Below, piece by piece: positions 1-9,030 of a DNA stretch of 44,419 nucleotides (position 1 is the stretch's first letter; the number at the start of each line of letters is the position of its first letter). Under the pieces are notes generated by a model. That model did not search any database. It worked only from the letters and a program-made list of their open reading frames with translations, and was not told the DNA's origin. Location of the stretch: the NCBI GenBank assembly GCA_910587955.1, contig CAJUNN010000022.1, positions 1 through 44,419 of the forward strand. Direction: 5' to 3'. Position numbers and translations under genes: made by a program. This DNA comes from an uncultured Lachnospiraceae bacterium. GTDB taxonomy: Bacteria; Bacillota; Clostridia; Lachnospirales; Lachnospiraceae.

Positions 1-84
1 GAATTATTGAAACAAAATGCTGACAGGCGTGCATTCTATGAATCCATTGCACAGATAACCGCAAAATTAGACACAGAAAGGTAG
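1..84 (+). CDS. C-terminal end of an unidentified protein (partial)
   Basis: The frame is open from the first base and gives 27 residues ending in TAG at 82-84. The peptide is hydrophilic and helix-prone (ends AQITAKLDTER) and I recognise no family. Base composition here and up to about 310 is clearly more AT-rich than the rest of the window, and the fragment points toward the 3' end of tRNA-Arg, a common integration target. It could therefore be the last gene of an integrated element, but that is inference. A chance open frame this short cannot be excluded. Confidence 0.35.
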   Translation, partial: ELLKQNADRRAFYESIAQITAKLDTER

Positions 85-273
85 TGAAGTACCCATGAAC
101 CATTTATCTATAGCACTTAAGAACCTAATCCATGAATAAAGTTATGCTTGAGAAAATATCAGGCGACGGGCGGGTAGAAACCATGTGCAGCACAATTTTT
201 TCTTCGATTAGCAAAAATCGCTCCTGCTAATCGCACATTGCTACGAGTTCAAATTTATTTGGAAAATGAGAAA
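85..273. other. AT-rich intergenic stretch with an inverted repeat
   Basis: I see no convincing gene here. There is an 8-bp perfect inverted repeat, CGATTAGC at 205-212 and GCTAATCG at 226-233. It is flanked by TGTGC (184-188) and GCACA (233-237), so a longer imperfect hairpin is possible. No clear T-run follows. Function unknown. Confidence 0.4.
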
Positions 274-307
274 CGCCGAAAACCTTGAAAAATCAATGTT
301 TTCGGCG
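274..307 (-). terminator. Hairpin downstream of tRNA-Arg
   Basis: A perfect 10-bp stem (274-283 with 298-307) and a 14-nt loop lie 10 bases past the tRNA 3' end in the direction of tRNA transcription. The following minus-strand sequence is T-rich (TTTCTCATTTT). It fits a factor-independent terminator of the tRNA, or a bidirectional one shared with the upstream partial gene. Confidence 0.55.
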
Positions 308-317
308 ATGTTTTCAG

Positions 318-391
318 CGTCGCTAAGAGGATTTGAACCTCCGGCCTACCGCTTAGGAGGCGGTCGCTCTATCCAGCTGAGCTATAGCGAC
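318..391 (-). tRNA. tRNA-Arg (anticodon CCT)
   Basis: On the minus strand a 74-nt cloverleaf is visible. The acceptor stem GTCGCTA pairs with TAGCGAC, the D-arm begins TAGCTCA, the anticodon stem ACCGC/GCGGT encloses loop CTCCTAA (anticodon CCT), and the T-loop is GGTTCAAATCC. The discriminator is G and no CCA is encoded. It reads AGG codons. The 3' end faces the AT-rich left edge. Confidence 0.95.
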
Positions 392-419
392 ATTCGTTCT
401 TGACGAACTTTCAGTAAAG

Positions 420-448
420 AGTGTACCATAAAATAAACAAGTTCTCAA
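420..448 (-). promoter_or_regulatory. Promoter of tRNA-Arg
   Basis: On the minus strand TTGAGA (448-443) is separated by 17 nt from TACACT (425-420). The predicted start lies about 20 nt upstream of the mature tRNA 5' end at 391. Confidence 0.6.
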
Positions 449-472
449 GTACAAATTTTGGAGGAACGGATA

Positions 473-1147
473 ATGGAGAGGGAAATAAATTGGGAGGAAG
501 TGTCTGACGGCCGGTTTTATGGGATGCGGGATATGGTAAAGGCAGGATGTAACGGATGCCAGGGGTGCTCGGATTGCTGCCGGGGTATGGGAACCAGCAT
601 TGTTCTGGATCCGTTGGATGTTTTCCGTCTGACCGCAGGCCTGGACTGCAGCTTTGATGATCTGATAAAGGAGGAGCAGGTGGAACTGAACCTGGCGGAG
701 GGACTGGTTCTGCCGAATTTGAAAATGGCAGGAGAGGAAGAGCAATGCAGTTTTCTGGATGAAAAGGGACGCTGCCGGGTTCACGCCCTGCGTCCCGGCA
801 TGTGCCGGATCTTTCCTCTGGGAAGGTTTTATGAGAACCGGAGCTTTCGCTACTTCATTCAGGTACATGAGTGCCGGAAAGAACCGAAAACGAAAGTGAA
901 AGTGCAGAAATGGATTGATACGCCGGATGCGAAACGGAATGAGGCGTTTATTACAGACTGGCACTATTTTTTAAAAGATTTGTCTGTAAAAATGGAGCAA
1001 CAGGGAGAGGGATTTCAAAAAACCGTAAGCATGTTTCTTTTGAAGACCTTTTATCAGCAGCCCTATGAAAGAGAACGGGATTTTTATGATCAATTCTATG
1101 AGAGGCTTCACGAAGCGCAGAAGCTGGGGGAAACAATAGGAAAATAG
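473..1147 (+). CDS. YkgJ-type cysteine cluster protein
   Basis: A 224-aa soluble protein of the YkgJ family (putative zinc- or iron-binding CxCxCC cluster). The N-terminal cluster has cysteines at 26, 29, 32, 35 and 36. Further cysteines follow in the stretch around ECSFLDEKGRC, in PGMCRIFPLG and in HECRK, which is the usual metal-ligand set. The family has no firmly assigned reaction; a metal-chelating or redox role is generally presumed. I chose ATG 473 because GGAGG at 460-464 is well spaced; the in-frame TTG at 458 lies upstream of that site. The gene stands alone, convergent with the carboxypeptidase gene across a shared terminator. Without the metal ligands demonstrated, the function stays open. 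Confidence 0.85.
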   Translation: MEREINWEEVSDGRFYGMRDMVKAGCNGCQGCSDCCRGMGTSIVLDPLDVFRLTAGLDCSFDDLIKEEQVELNLAEGLVLPNLKMAGEEEQCSFLDEKGRCRVHALRPGMCRIFPLGRFYENRSFRYFIQVHECRKEPKTKVKVQKWIDTPDAKRNEAFITDWHYFLKDLSVKMEQQGEGFQKTVSMFLLKTFYQQPYERERDFYDQFYERLHEAQKLGETIGK

Positions 1148-1194
1148 AAAAGACGGCCCGCCGGTAAGATAAGAACCGTGTCAGGCCGTCTTTT
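1148..1194. terminator. Bidirectional terminator between convergent genes
   Basis: AAAAGACGGCC (1148-1158) pairs with GGCCGTCTTTT (1184-1194). The stem is flanked by A-run and T-run, so it can end transcription from both the cysteine-cluster gene and the converging carboxypeptidase gene. Confidence 0.85.
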
Positions 1195-1212
1195 GTTTGA
1201 AAATAAGAGCGG

Positions 1213-2796
1213 TTAGAGATCCAGGTCATTGCCCGAGTGAGGGCGCCTTTTCGGAGTCCGGTGATACCGCTCGCCGGGAGGCTGTCTCCGGGTGCGGGGC
1301 CTGGAACGCCGGGAACGGCGCTTTCTGCGCCGGCGTCTGCGCTCTCGGGAAATTAAGTTAAGGGAAATGTGGAAGCTCCTGGTTAAACGCCGGAAAATCA
1401 AGAGGAACAGAAGCAAAATAGCGGCAATGGCAGCAAGGATCAAAATCAAACGCACATTGATCTTAATAAAGCGCTTCGGTTCCGTATTCTTCGTATCACC
1501 GGAGGTATCCTCCTCCCCTGTTTCTTTATCAAACGTAAATTCCTGCACTTTGGATTCTGCCAGCCGTATGGAGGCGGAACCGATGGGCTTGCCATAATAA
1601 GTATATTTCAGTGTGGCAAGAAGATTGGAATCCTCGTTGTCTGCAAAGATCAATTCCGGAGAAGCATCGGAGAAGGAGGCTCCGTTCGGAAGAATAATGT
1701 CGTCGTTTCGATCAATTTCGATCAAAGGCTTGTACTGGCCGAAAATGGAACTCCCCGTATGGAAAAAGCCTGAATTTTCCAGGGAAAAGTTTGTCTCATT
1801 GGCAGCCACATTAAGCTTGCTGAAATTCTCCGAAGCATAGTCCAGAAGAAGGGCTGTGTCATCAAAGAGAGGAGTACCGTAGACGCCGGTAGGACGGGTG
1901 TGCATGGTAACGACAAGCAGGGTCATGCCGTTCCGCTCTGCAGCCGTCACCAAAGTTCCCATGGCCAGATCCGTGTAACCGGTCTTGCCGGCAATAACGG
2001 TATCGTCCAGATACCGGGTCACTCCCCGGTAGGGGGCAATCATATAGTGATGATTGGTCATATAGGTGATCTCATCATCCTTGTTGGTAGCCCGCATATT
2101 GTATTTGGCAGTGCCGGCAATCCGGACGAAATGTTCGTTCTGCAGGGCAGCTTTGAGGATAAGCGCCATATCGTGGGCAGTCGTATAGTGGTTGTCGTCC
2201 GGCAGACCGTGGGGATTGACGAAATGTGTGTTGGTACAGCCCAGCTCGGCAGCTTTCGCGTTCATCATATCGGCAAAGGCTTCCACGGAACCGGCGATAT
2301 GCTCCGCCAGCCCGTTGCCGCACTCGTTGGCGGACATAAGGAGAAGGGCGTAAAGGGACTCCTCTACGGTCAGCTCCTCCCCTTCGGTGGTGCCGATACT
2401 GCTGCTTCCGACCTCGATGGAATGGGTTGCATAGTAAGAATACGTAACAACCTCGTCCATGGCGCAGTTTTCTACCGTAAGCAGGGCTGTCATAATTTTG
2501 GTAATGCTGGCCGGGTAATTAACCTGGTCCATATCTTTGTTGTAGAGAATGGTTCCCGTAGAAGCTTCTATTACAACGGCAGACTCCGCATAGATCTGAG
2601 GTCCCTGGGGCCAGTTTTCTACCTGGTTGGAATCGATAAGTTTGTTGTAGGCCTCCTGGCGCTCCCTCTCTGCCTGCTCTGCGGCCTCTTTTTCTGCGGC
2701 AGTAATAGCGTGAGCGGTAATGGGCTGCAGGCAGACGGAACCCAGCATGGCAATTCCCAGTGCGGCAGCCAAAAATTTATAGGAAAACTTTGACAT
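1213..2796 (-). CDS. D-alanyl-D-alanine carboxypeptidase (peptidase S11 family)
   Basis: A 527-aa penicillin-binding protein of the low-molecular-weight DacA/DacF type, which removes the terminal D-Ala from peptidoglycan pentapeptides outside the membrane. The signal peptide covers residues 1-30 (AHA end). The three active-site motifs are present: SITK at 97-100, SAN at 155-157 and KTG at 271-273. A transmembrane helix at about 448-468 anchors the C-terminus. It is followed by a roughly 55-residue cytoplasmic tail with dense arginine between 485 and 518, which is unusual because S11 enzymes normally end in an amphipathic helix. The start ATG has AAAGGAG upstream. A minus-strand TATAAT lies at 2831-2826, but its -35 is poor. 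The gene is monocistronic. The family is certain; the choice between vegetative and sporulation subtypes is not. Confidence 0.93.
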   Translation of the reverse strand: MSKFSYKFLAAALGIAMLGSVCLQPITAHAITAAEKEAAEQAERERQEAYNKLIDSNQVENWPQGPQIYAESAVVIEASTGTILYNKDMDQVNYPASITKIMTALLTVENCAMDEVVTYSYYATHSIEVGSSSIGTTEGEELTVEESLYALLLMSANECGNGLAEHIAGSVEAFADMMNAKAAELGCTNTHFVNPHGLPDDNHYTTAHDMALILKAALQNEHFVRIAGTAKYNMRATNKDDEITYMTNHHYMIAPYRGVTRYLDDTVIAGKTGYTDLAMGTLVTAAERNGMTLLVVTMHTRPTGVYGTPLFDDTALLLDYASENFSKLNVAANETNFSLENSGFFHTGSSIFGQYKPLIEIDRNDDIILPNGASFSDASPELIFADNEDSNLLATLKYTYYGKPIGSASIRLAESKVQEFTFDKETGEEDTSGDTKNTEPKRFIKINVRLILILAAIAAILLLFLLIFRRLTRSFHISLNLISRERRRRRRKRRSRRSRPRTRRQPPGERYHRTPKRRPHSGNDLDL

Positions 2797-2982
2797 TAAT
2801 AAACTCCTTTTAGAAAACAGATGATATTATAAAAAGAGGGCGGTAAGCCCTGTTATCTGCGGTAAAACAGCCGTTTTAACCGGATTGGATATACGGCAAT
2901 TCAAGTATATGTCATTTTTTTTACGGGTGCAAGGGCTAATATAAAAAGTTTTTTCCTATTTTCAATAAATTTCTGCGGATTA

Positions 2983-3012
2983 TTGACAAGCAGACGGAGA
3001 TCTAGGTATAAT
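2983..3012 (+). promoter_or_regulatory. Promoter of the ileS T-box transcript
   Basis: TTGACA (2983-2988) and TATAAT (3007-3012) are both consensus and are separated by 18 nt, just upstream of the T-box leader. Confidence 0.85.
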
Positions 3013-3018
3013 ATCCAA

Positions 3019-3300
3019 AAGGGCAGTGCCGGAAGTCGGGCTGCCTGGGAAACAAAGAGCAAAGGCGATGACGAAGACAGTAAGAGTTATCCGGACGGCA
3101 AAGCGAGCCGGGGGCGGTGGGAGCCCGGTGCAAGTAGGATTTCTCCGAATATCACTTCCGAGCAGCAGGCTGAAAGAGGCATCTGCCTCTTAGGCACTGA
3201 CGGTTTTCCCCCGTTACCGGGAAACGCATGTGATGGCATGAGTAACAGGTGGTATAACGAAGCGCGGCTTCCGTCCTTTTACAGGATGGGAGCTTTTTTA
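3019..3300 (+). promoter_or_regulatory. T-box riboswitch, isoleucine (ATC specifier)
   Basis: This untranslated leader has T-box order. Stem I carries a specifier loop GAATATCACTTC with ATC at 3151-3153. A T-box bulge segment, CAGGTGGTATAACG, follows at about 3247-3260. A terminator comes last: stem 3267-3276 with 3284-3293 and seven Ts at 3294-3300. TGGT in the bulge complements the ACCA end of uncharged tRNA-Ile. Uncharged tRNA would favour the antiterminator and allow ileS transcription. It fills most of the gene-free stretch 2797-3350. Confidence 0.92.
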
Positions 3301-3350
3301 ACGCAGAAGCCCGGGAGGGCGTATGCGGAATTAAAATAGGAGGAATGAAG

Positions 3351-6300
3351 ATGTACGAGAAAGTATCCCCAAACCTCAATTTTGTGGAACGGGAAAAAAA
3401 TGTGGAAAAATTCTGGAAAGAAAACCACATTTTTGAAAAAAGCATGGAAAACCGAAAAGAAGGCGAAACATACACCTTTTATGACGGGCCGCCTACGGCC
3501 AACGGGAAACCCCATATCGGCCATGTGCTGACCCGTGTGATCAAGGATATGATTCCCAGATACCGCACGATGAAAGGCTATATGGTTCCGAGAAAGGCCG
3601 GGTGGGATACCCACGGACTTCCGGTGGAGCTGGAGGTGGAGCGCCTTCTGGGGCTGGACGGAAAGGAACAGATTGAAGAGTACGGGCTGGATCCTTTTAT
3701 TACGAAATGCAAGGAGAGCGTCTGGAAGTACAAGGGCATGTGGGAAGATTTCTCCGGGACCGTAGGCTTCTGGGCGGATATGGAGGACCCCTATGTGACC
3801 TACCACGATGATTACATTGAGTCCGAGTGGTGGGCGCTGAAAGAAATTTGGAAAAAGGGCCTTTTGTATAAAGGATTTAAAATTGTACCTTACTGTCCCC
3901 GCTGTGGGACGCCTCTGTCTTCTCATGAAGTGGCCCAGGGGTACAAGGCGGTGAAGGAGCGCTCCGCAGTGGTGCGCTTTAAGGTGATAGGTGAGGACGC
4001 CTTTTTCCTGGCATGGACCACTACGCCTTGGACCCTGCCTTCCAACGTTGCCCTCTGCGTCAACCCGGAGGAGGTCTATGTTAAGGTAAAGGCGGCGGAC
4101 GGTTATACGTATTATATGGCCAGGGAGCTGCTGGACAAAGTTCTGGGAGAGCTGGCGGAGGAAGGCAAAGCCGCCTATGAGATTCTGGAGACATATATAG
4201 GAAAGGATCTGGAGCATAAAGAATATGAACCGCTCTGGGAATGCACAGGGGAGGCCGCGAAGAAGCAGCGCAAGAAAGCACATTTTGTAACCTGCGATAC
4301 TTACGTTACCATGTCGGACGGTACGGGAATCGTTCATATTGCCCCGGCTTTCGGTGAAGACGACGCCCGGGTAGGAAGAATTTACGATCTGCCCTTTGTA
4401 CAGTTTGTGGACGGCAAGGGCGATCTCACGGAGGAGACACCTTACGCAGGTCTTTTTGTTAAAAATGCAGATCCGGAAATTTTAAAGGATTTAGACAAGG
4501 AAGGAAAACTTTTCTCCGCGCCCAAGTTTGAGCATGATTATCCATTCTGCTGGCGCTGCGACACCCCGCTTATCTACTATGCCCGGGAGTCCTGGTTTAT
4601 CAAGATGACGGCGGTAAAAGAAGATCTCATCCGCAACAACAATACCATCAACTGGATCCCGGAGAGCATCGGCAAAGGCCGCTTCGGCGACTGGCTGGAG
4701 AATATCCAGGACTGGGGAATCAGCCGGAACCGTTATTGGGGAACGCCCTTAAATGTGTGGGAATGTGAATGCGGGCATCAGCATTCCATCGGCAGCCGTC
4801 AGGAGCTGTACGAGATGAGCGGCAGCGAGGAGGCGCTGACCGTAGAGCTTCACCGGCCGTATATCGACGGGATTACCGTCAAATGCCCGGAGTGCGGGAA
4901 AGAAATGCACCGGGTGCCGGAGGTGATCGACTGCTGGTTTGATTCCGGTGCCATGCCCTTTGCCCAGCATCATTATCCGTTTGAGAACAAAGAACTGTTT
5001 GAGCAGCAGTTCCCGGCCCAGTTTATCTCAGAGGCGGTAGATCAGACAAGAGGCTGGTTCTACTCCCTGCTGGCGGAGTCCACCTTGATTTTCAACAAGG
5101 CGCCCTATGAAAATGTCATTGTTCTGGGCCATGTGCAGGACGAGAACGGGCAGAAGATGAGCAAGTCCAAAGGAAATGCGGTAGATCCTTTTGACGCCCT
5201 GGCCACATACGGGGCAGACGCTATCCGCTGGTATTTCTATGTGAACAGTGCCCCCTGGCTGCCCAACCGCTTCCATGGAAAAGCGGTGATGGAGGGCCAG
5301 CGCAAGTTTATGGGAACCTTGTGGAATACCTACGCCTTCTTTGTACTGTATGCGAACATTGACGGGTTTGACGCTGCAAAGCATGAGCTCAATTACGAAA
5401 CCTTGAGCGTTATGGATAAATGGCTGCTCTCCAAGCTGAATACCGTGGTGAAAGAAGTGGACGAGAACCTGGCAAATTACCGGATTCCCGAGACGGCCAG
5501 GGCCCTTCAGGAATTTGTGGATGATATGAGCAACTGGTACGTGCGCCGCAGCCGGGAACGGTTCTGGGCTAAGGGCATGGAGCAGGACAAGATCAATGCC
5601 TATATGACCCTCTATACGGCACTGGTGACCATCTGCAAGGCGGCGGCGCCTATGGTTCCCTTTATGACGGAGGATATCTACCGGAATCTGGTGTGCAGCA
5701 TTGACAAACAGGCGCCGGAGAGTATTCATCTCTGCGATTTCCCCCAGGTCCGCACAGAGTGGATTGACAAAGAGCTGGAAAAGAACATGGACGAGGTGCT
5801 GCGCATTGTTGTCATGGGGCGGGCCTGCCGGAATGCAGCCAATATCAAGAACCGCCAGCCCATTGCCCGGATGTTTGTCAAGGCGCCCTATGAGCTGGAA
5901 GGCTATTATCAGGAAATTATCTGCGATGAACTGAATGTAAAAGCTGTCTCCTTTACGGACGATGTGCGTGCATTTACCACCTACACCTTTAAGCCGCAGC
6001 TGAAAACCGTCGGACCCAAATACGGCAAGAGCCTGAACGGGATCCGGGCCTATCTGGGAGCCATGGACGGCAGCCGGGCCATGGAAGAACTGGAGGAAAA
6101 AGGAAATCTCATATTTGACGTAAACGGGGTTTCTGTGGTATTATCAAAAGAAGATTTGCTGATTGACATGGCTCAGACAGAAGGATATGTATCCGACGGG
6201 GACAATGAGATCACGGTAGTTCTGGATACGAAGCTGACGCCGGCCCTGATTGAGGAAGGCTATATCCGCGAGATCATCAGCAAGGTACAGACCATGCGCA

Positions 6301-6503
6301 AGGAAGCAGATTTTGAGGTGACAGACAAGATTACCGTATATTGCAGGGGCAATGAAAAGATTGCGGAGCTATTGCTCTCCCATAAAGAAGAGATTCAGTC
6401 GGAGGTACTGGCTCTTGATATCCGGATCGGGGAGACAAATGGATATGTGAAAGACTGGAATATCAACGGCGAAGCGGTTTCCCTGGGCGTGGAGCGTCTG
6501 TGA
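3351..6503 (+). CDS. ileS: Isoleucyl-tRNA synthetase, type 2
   Basis: This 1050-aa cytoplasmic enzyme charges tRNA-Ile. The class I motifs are HIGH at 55-58 (after PPTANGKP) and KMSKS at 602-606. CP1 editing-domain sequence lies between them, with zinc-type pairs CPRC and, further on, CECGH and CPEC. Length and sequence (DGPPTANGKPHIGH, PYCPRCGTPLSSHEVAQGY) match the longer type 2 (IleS2) branch rather than the roughly 930-aa type 1 enzyme. Type 2 enzymes are known for lower mupirocin sensitivity. The canonical HxGH order seen here argues against the hyper-resistant variant. AGGAGG at 3338-3343 sits 7 nt before ATG 3351 and only 1 nt before ATG 3345, so I prefer 3351. It is controlled by the isoleucine T-box and probably co-transcribed with the phosphorylase 52 nt downstream. 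Confidence 0.97.
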   Translation: MYEKVSPNLNFVEREKNVEKFWKENHIFEKSMENRKEGETYTFYDGPPTANGKPHIGHVLTRVIKDMIPRYRTMKGYMVPRKAGWDTHGLPVELEVERLLGLDGKEQIEEYGLDPFITKCKESVWKYKGMWEDFSGTVGFWADMEDPYVTYHDDYIESEWWALKEIWKKGLLYKGFKIVPYCPRCGTPLSSHEVAQGYKAVKERSAVVRFKVIGEDAFFLAWTTTPWTLPSNVALCVNPEEVYVKVKAADGYTYYMARELLDKVLGELAEEGKAAYEILETYIGKDLEHKEYEPLWECTGEAAKKQRKKAHFVTCDTYVTMSDGTGIVHIAPAFGEDDARVGRIYDLPFVQFVDGKGDLTEETPYAGLFVKNADPEILKDLDKEGKLFSAPKFEHDYPFCWRCDTPLIYYARESWFIKMTAVKEDLIRNNNTINWIPESIGKGRFGDWLENIQDWGISRNRYWGTPLNVWECECGHQHSIGSRQELYEMSGSEEALTVELHRPYIDGITVKCPECGKEMHRVPEVIDCWFDSGAMPFAQHHYPFENKELFEQQFPAQFISEAVDQTRGWFYSLLAESTLIFNKAPYENVIVLGHVQDENGQKMSKSKGNAVDPFDALATYGADAIRWYFYVNSAPWLPNRFHGKAVMEGQRKFMGTLWNTYAFFVLYANIDGFDAAKHELNYETLSVMDKWLLSKLNTVVKEVDENLANYRIPETARALQEFVDDMSNWYVRRSRERFWAKGMEQDKINAYMTLYTALVTICKAAAPMVPFMTEDIYRNLVCSIDKQAPESIHLCDFPQVRTEWIDKELEKNMDEVLRIVVMGRACRNAANIKNRQPIARMFVKAPYELEGYYQEIICDELNVKAVSFTDDVRAFTTYTFKPQLKTVGPKYGKSLNGIRAYLGAMDGSRAMEELEEKGNLIFDVNGVSVVLSKEDLLIDMAQTEGYVSDGDNEITVVLDTKLTPALIEEGYIREIISKVQTMRKEADFEVTDKITVYCRGNEKIAELLLSHKEEIQSEVLALDIRIGETNGYVKDWNINGEAVSLGVERL

Positions 6504-6555
6504 CAGGAAGTTAAATATGGATATGAGACAATAAAAGAGCGGGAGGAGATGCAAC

Positions 6556-9015
6556 ATGAGCAAGAGACCTTTTGACAAGGAAATGTTCAAAAGAAGTGTG
6601 GTGTACAATGTAAAAACCCTTTACAGAAGAAATATGGAGGAGGCCACGCAGCAGCAGATTTTTCATGCGGTAGCGCTGGCGACCAAGGATGCGGTGATTG
6701 ACGCCTGGCTGGCCACCCAGGAGGTGATAAAGAAGGAAGATCCGAAGATCGTATATTATATGTCCATGGAGTTTCTGATGGGCCGGGCCCTGGGCAATAA
6801 CCTGATTAACCTGACATTTTATGACAGCGTGAAAGAAGCCCTGGAAGAGCTGGGCTGTGATCTGAACCTGATTGAGGATCAGGAGCCGGATGCGGCGCTG
6901 GGAAACGGCGGTCTTGGCAGACTGGCGGCTTGCTTCCTGGATTCGCTGTCTACCCTGGGCTATGTGGCATACGGCTGCGGTATCCGCTACCATTATGGAA
7001 TGTTCAAGCAGAAAATCAAAGACGGTTATCAGCTGGAAGTTCCCGACGAGTGGCTGCAGAACGGCAATCCCTTTGAGCTGCGCCGTCCCGAGTACGCCAA
7101 GATTGTAAAATTCGGCGGTTATGTAGATATTGAAGTGGACGAGAAGGGAAGGCAGCATTTTGTCCAGAAGGGCTATCAGAGCGTACGTGCGGTCCCCTGT
7201 GATCTGCCGATTGTAGGATACGGCAACAATGTGTTGAATACCCTGCGCATCTGGGATGCGGAGCCGATGAATTCCTTCCATTTGGATTCTTTTGACAAGG
7301 GCGAATACCAGAAGGCCGTGGAGGAAGAGAATCTGGCCAAGCTCATTGTGGAGGTTCTCTACCCCAACGATAACCATATGGCAGGAAAAGAGCTGCGCCT
7401 GAAACAGCAGTACTTCTTCATCTCCGCCAGCGTGCAGACGGCAGTTGAGAAGTATAAAGCGGAGCACAGCGATATCCGCAAGTTCCATGAGAAAGCCACT
7501 TTCCAGCTGAACGATACCCATCCGACCGTTGCCGTAGCGGAGCTGATGCGCGTTCTCATTGATGAGGAGCATCTGAACTGGGATGAGGCATGGGAAGTGA
7601 CGACCAAAACCTGTGCATACACCAACCATACAATCATGTCCGAGGCTCTGGAGAAGTGGCCCATTGAGCTGTTCTCCCGTCTGCTTCCCCGAGTCTATCA
7701 GATTGTGGAGGAGATTAACCGTCGCTTTGTGATGGCGATTGAGCGCAAGTATCCGGGCGATCACGAGAAAGTGCGCAAGATGGCGATTATCTATGACGGA
7801 CAGGTGAAGATGGCGCATCTTGCTATTGCGGCAGGCTATTCGGTAAACGGTGTGGCCCGGCTGCACACGGAAATTCTGAAGAACCAGGAGCTGAAGGACT
7901 TCTACCAGATGATGCCGGAGAAATTCAACAATAAGACAAATGGCATCACCCAGAGAAGATTCCTGCTTCACGGAAATCCCCTGCTGGCAAACTGGGTGAC
8001 GGATCACATCGGCGACGAGTGGATTACAGACTTGTCTCAGATCAGCAAACTGAAAATATATGCGGATGATGAGAAATCTCAGCAGGAGTTTATGAACATC
8101 AAATACCAGAACAAGGTGCGCCTTGCCAAATACATTCTGGAGCACAACGGCGTGGAGGTAGATCCCCGTTCCATCTTCGATGTGCAGGTAAAGCGTCTCC
8201 ATGAGTATAAGCGCCAGCTTTTGAATATCCTGCATGTAATGTATCTCTATAATCAGATCAAAGATCATCCGGAGATGCCTTTCTATCCCAGAACCTTTAT
8301 CTTCGGAGCCAAGGCGGCGACAGGCTATCACCGGGCGAAGCTGACGATTAAATTGATCAATTCGGTGGCGGATGTGGTGAATAACGATGCCTCCATCAAC
8401 GGAAAACTGAAGGTGGTATTTATTGAGGATTACCGTGTATCCAATGCCGAGTGGATTTTTGCGGCTGCAGATGTGTCTGAGCAGATTTCTACAGCCAGCA
8501 AGGAGGCTTCCGGTACGGGGAACATGAAATTCATGCTGAACGGAGCGATTACCATCGGAACGATGGACGGAGCCAACGTAGAGATGGTGGAAGAGATGGG
8601 TGAGGAGAATGCCGTCATCTTCGGTCTGTCCTCCGATGAGGTTATCAATTATGAGCAGAACGGCGGCTACAATCCCATGGAGATTTTCAACAGCGATCAG
8701 GATATCCGCCGGGTGCTGATGCAGTTGATCAACGGGTATTATGCTCCCAACGATCCGGAGCGTTTCCGCGACATTTATGACTCTCTTTTGAATACCAAGA
8801 GCAGCGATCGGGCGGATACCTACTTTATCCTAAAGGATTTCCGGGCTTATGCGCAGGCACATCAGCGCGTTGAGGCGGCTTACCGGGATGAGAAGGGATG
8901 GGCAAAGAAGGCCATTTTGAATACGGCTTCCTGCGGAAAGTTCTCTTCCGACCGGACCATCCGGGAGTATGTGGATGAGATTTGGCATCTGGATAAGATC
9001 CATGTAAGTTTATAA
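6556..9015 (+). CDS. glgP: Glycogen/alpha-glucan phosphorylase
   Basis: This 819-aa PLP enzyme releases glucose-1-phosphate from glycogen or maltodextrin by phosphorolysis in the cytoplasm. Length and motifs are typical of the GT35 family: EPDAALGNGGLGRLAAC near the N-terminus, QLNDTHPT, and the PLP site with lysine at residue 658 in GTGNMKFMLNGA. Further family sequence, GAITIGTMDGANVE, follows. GGGAGGAG at 6540-6547 sets the start. No terminator separates it from ileS, so read-through from the T-box transcript is likely, although the metabolic link is not obvious. No other glycogen genes are in the window, so the in vivo glucan is inferred. Confidence 0.97.
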   Translation: MSKRPFDKEMFKRSVVYNVKTLYRRNMEEATQQQIFHAVALATKDAVIDAWLATQEVIKKEDPKIVYYMSMEFLMGRALGNNLINLTFYDSVKEALEELGCDLNLIEDQEPDAALGNGGLGRLAACFLDSLSTLGYVAYGCGIRYHYGMFKQKIKDGYQLEVPDEWLQNGNPFELRRPEYAKIVKFGGYVDIEVDEKGRQHFVQKGYQSVRAVPCDLPIVGYGNNVLNTLRIWDAEPMNSFHLDSFDKGEYQKAVEEENLAKLIVEVLYPNDNHMAGKELRLKQQYFFISASVQTAVEKYKAEHSDIRKFHEKATFQLNDTHPTVAVAELMRVLIDEEHLNWDEAWEVTTKTCAYTNHTIMSEALEKWPIELFSRLLPRVYQIVEEINRRFVMAIERKYPGDHEKVRKMAIIYDGQVKMAHLAIAAGYSVNGVARLHTEILKNQELKDFYQMMPEKFNNKTNGITQRRFLLHGNPLLANWVTDHIGDEWITDLSQISKLKIYADDEKSQQEFMNIKYQNKVRLAKYILEHNGVEVDPRSIFDVQVKRLHEYKRQLLNILHVMYLYNQIKDHPEMPFYPRTFIFGAKAATGYHRAKLTIKLINSVADVVNNDASINGKLKVVFIEDYRVSNAEWIFAAADVSEQISTASKEASGTGNMKFMLNGAITIGTMDGANVEMVEEMGEENAVIFGLSSDEVINYEQNGGYNPMEIFNSDQDIRRVLMQLINGYYAPNDPERFRDIYDSLLNTKSSDRADTYFILKDFRAYAQAHQRVEAAYRDEKGWAKKAILNTASCGKFSSDRTIREYVDEIWHLDKIHVSL

Positions 9016-9030
9016 AGCATACAGTTTTGA

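Noticed and set aside
1900..2793. Long plus-strand open frame opposite the carboxypeptidase gene
   Set aside because: It is antisense to a gene with three intact active-site motifs, has no ribosome site and its translation resembles no protein family.
2983..3339. 118-codon frame in the ileS leader
   Set aside because: The region is a T-box RNA with specifier, T-box bulge and terminator; the frame begins at the promoter -35.
6511..8331. 606-codon minus-strand open frame opposite glgP
   Set aside because: It is an antisense shadow of a highly conserved enzyme, caused by codon bias; no ribosome site or recognisable domain.
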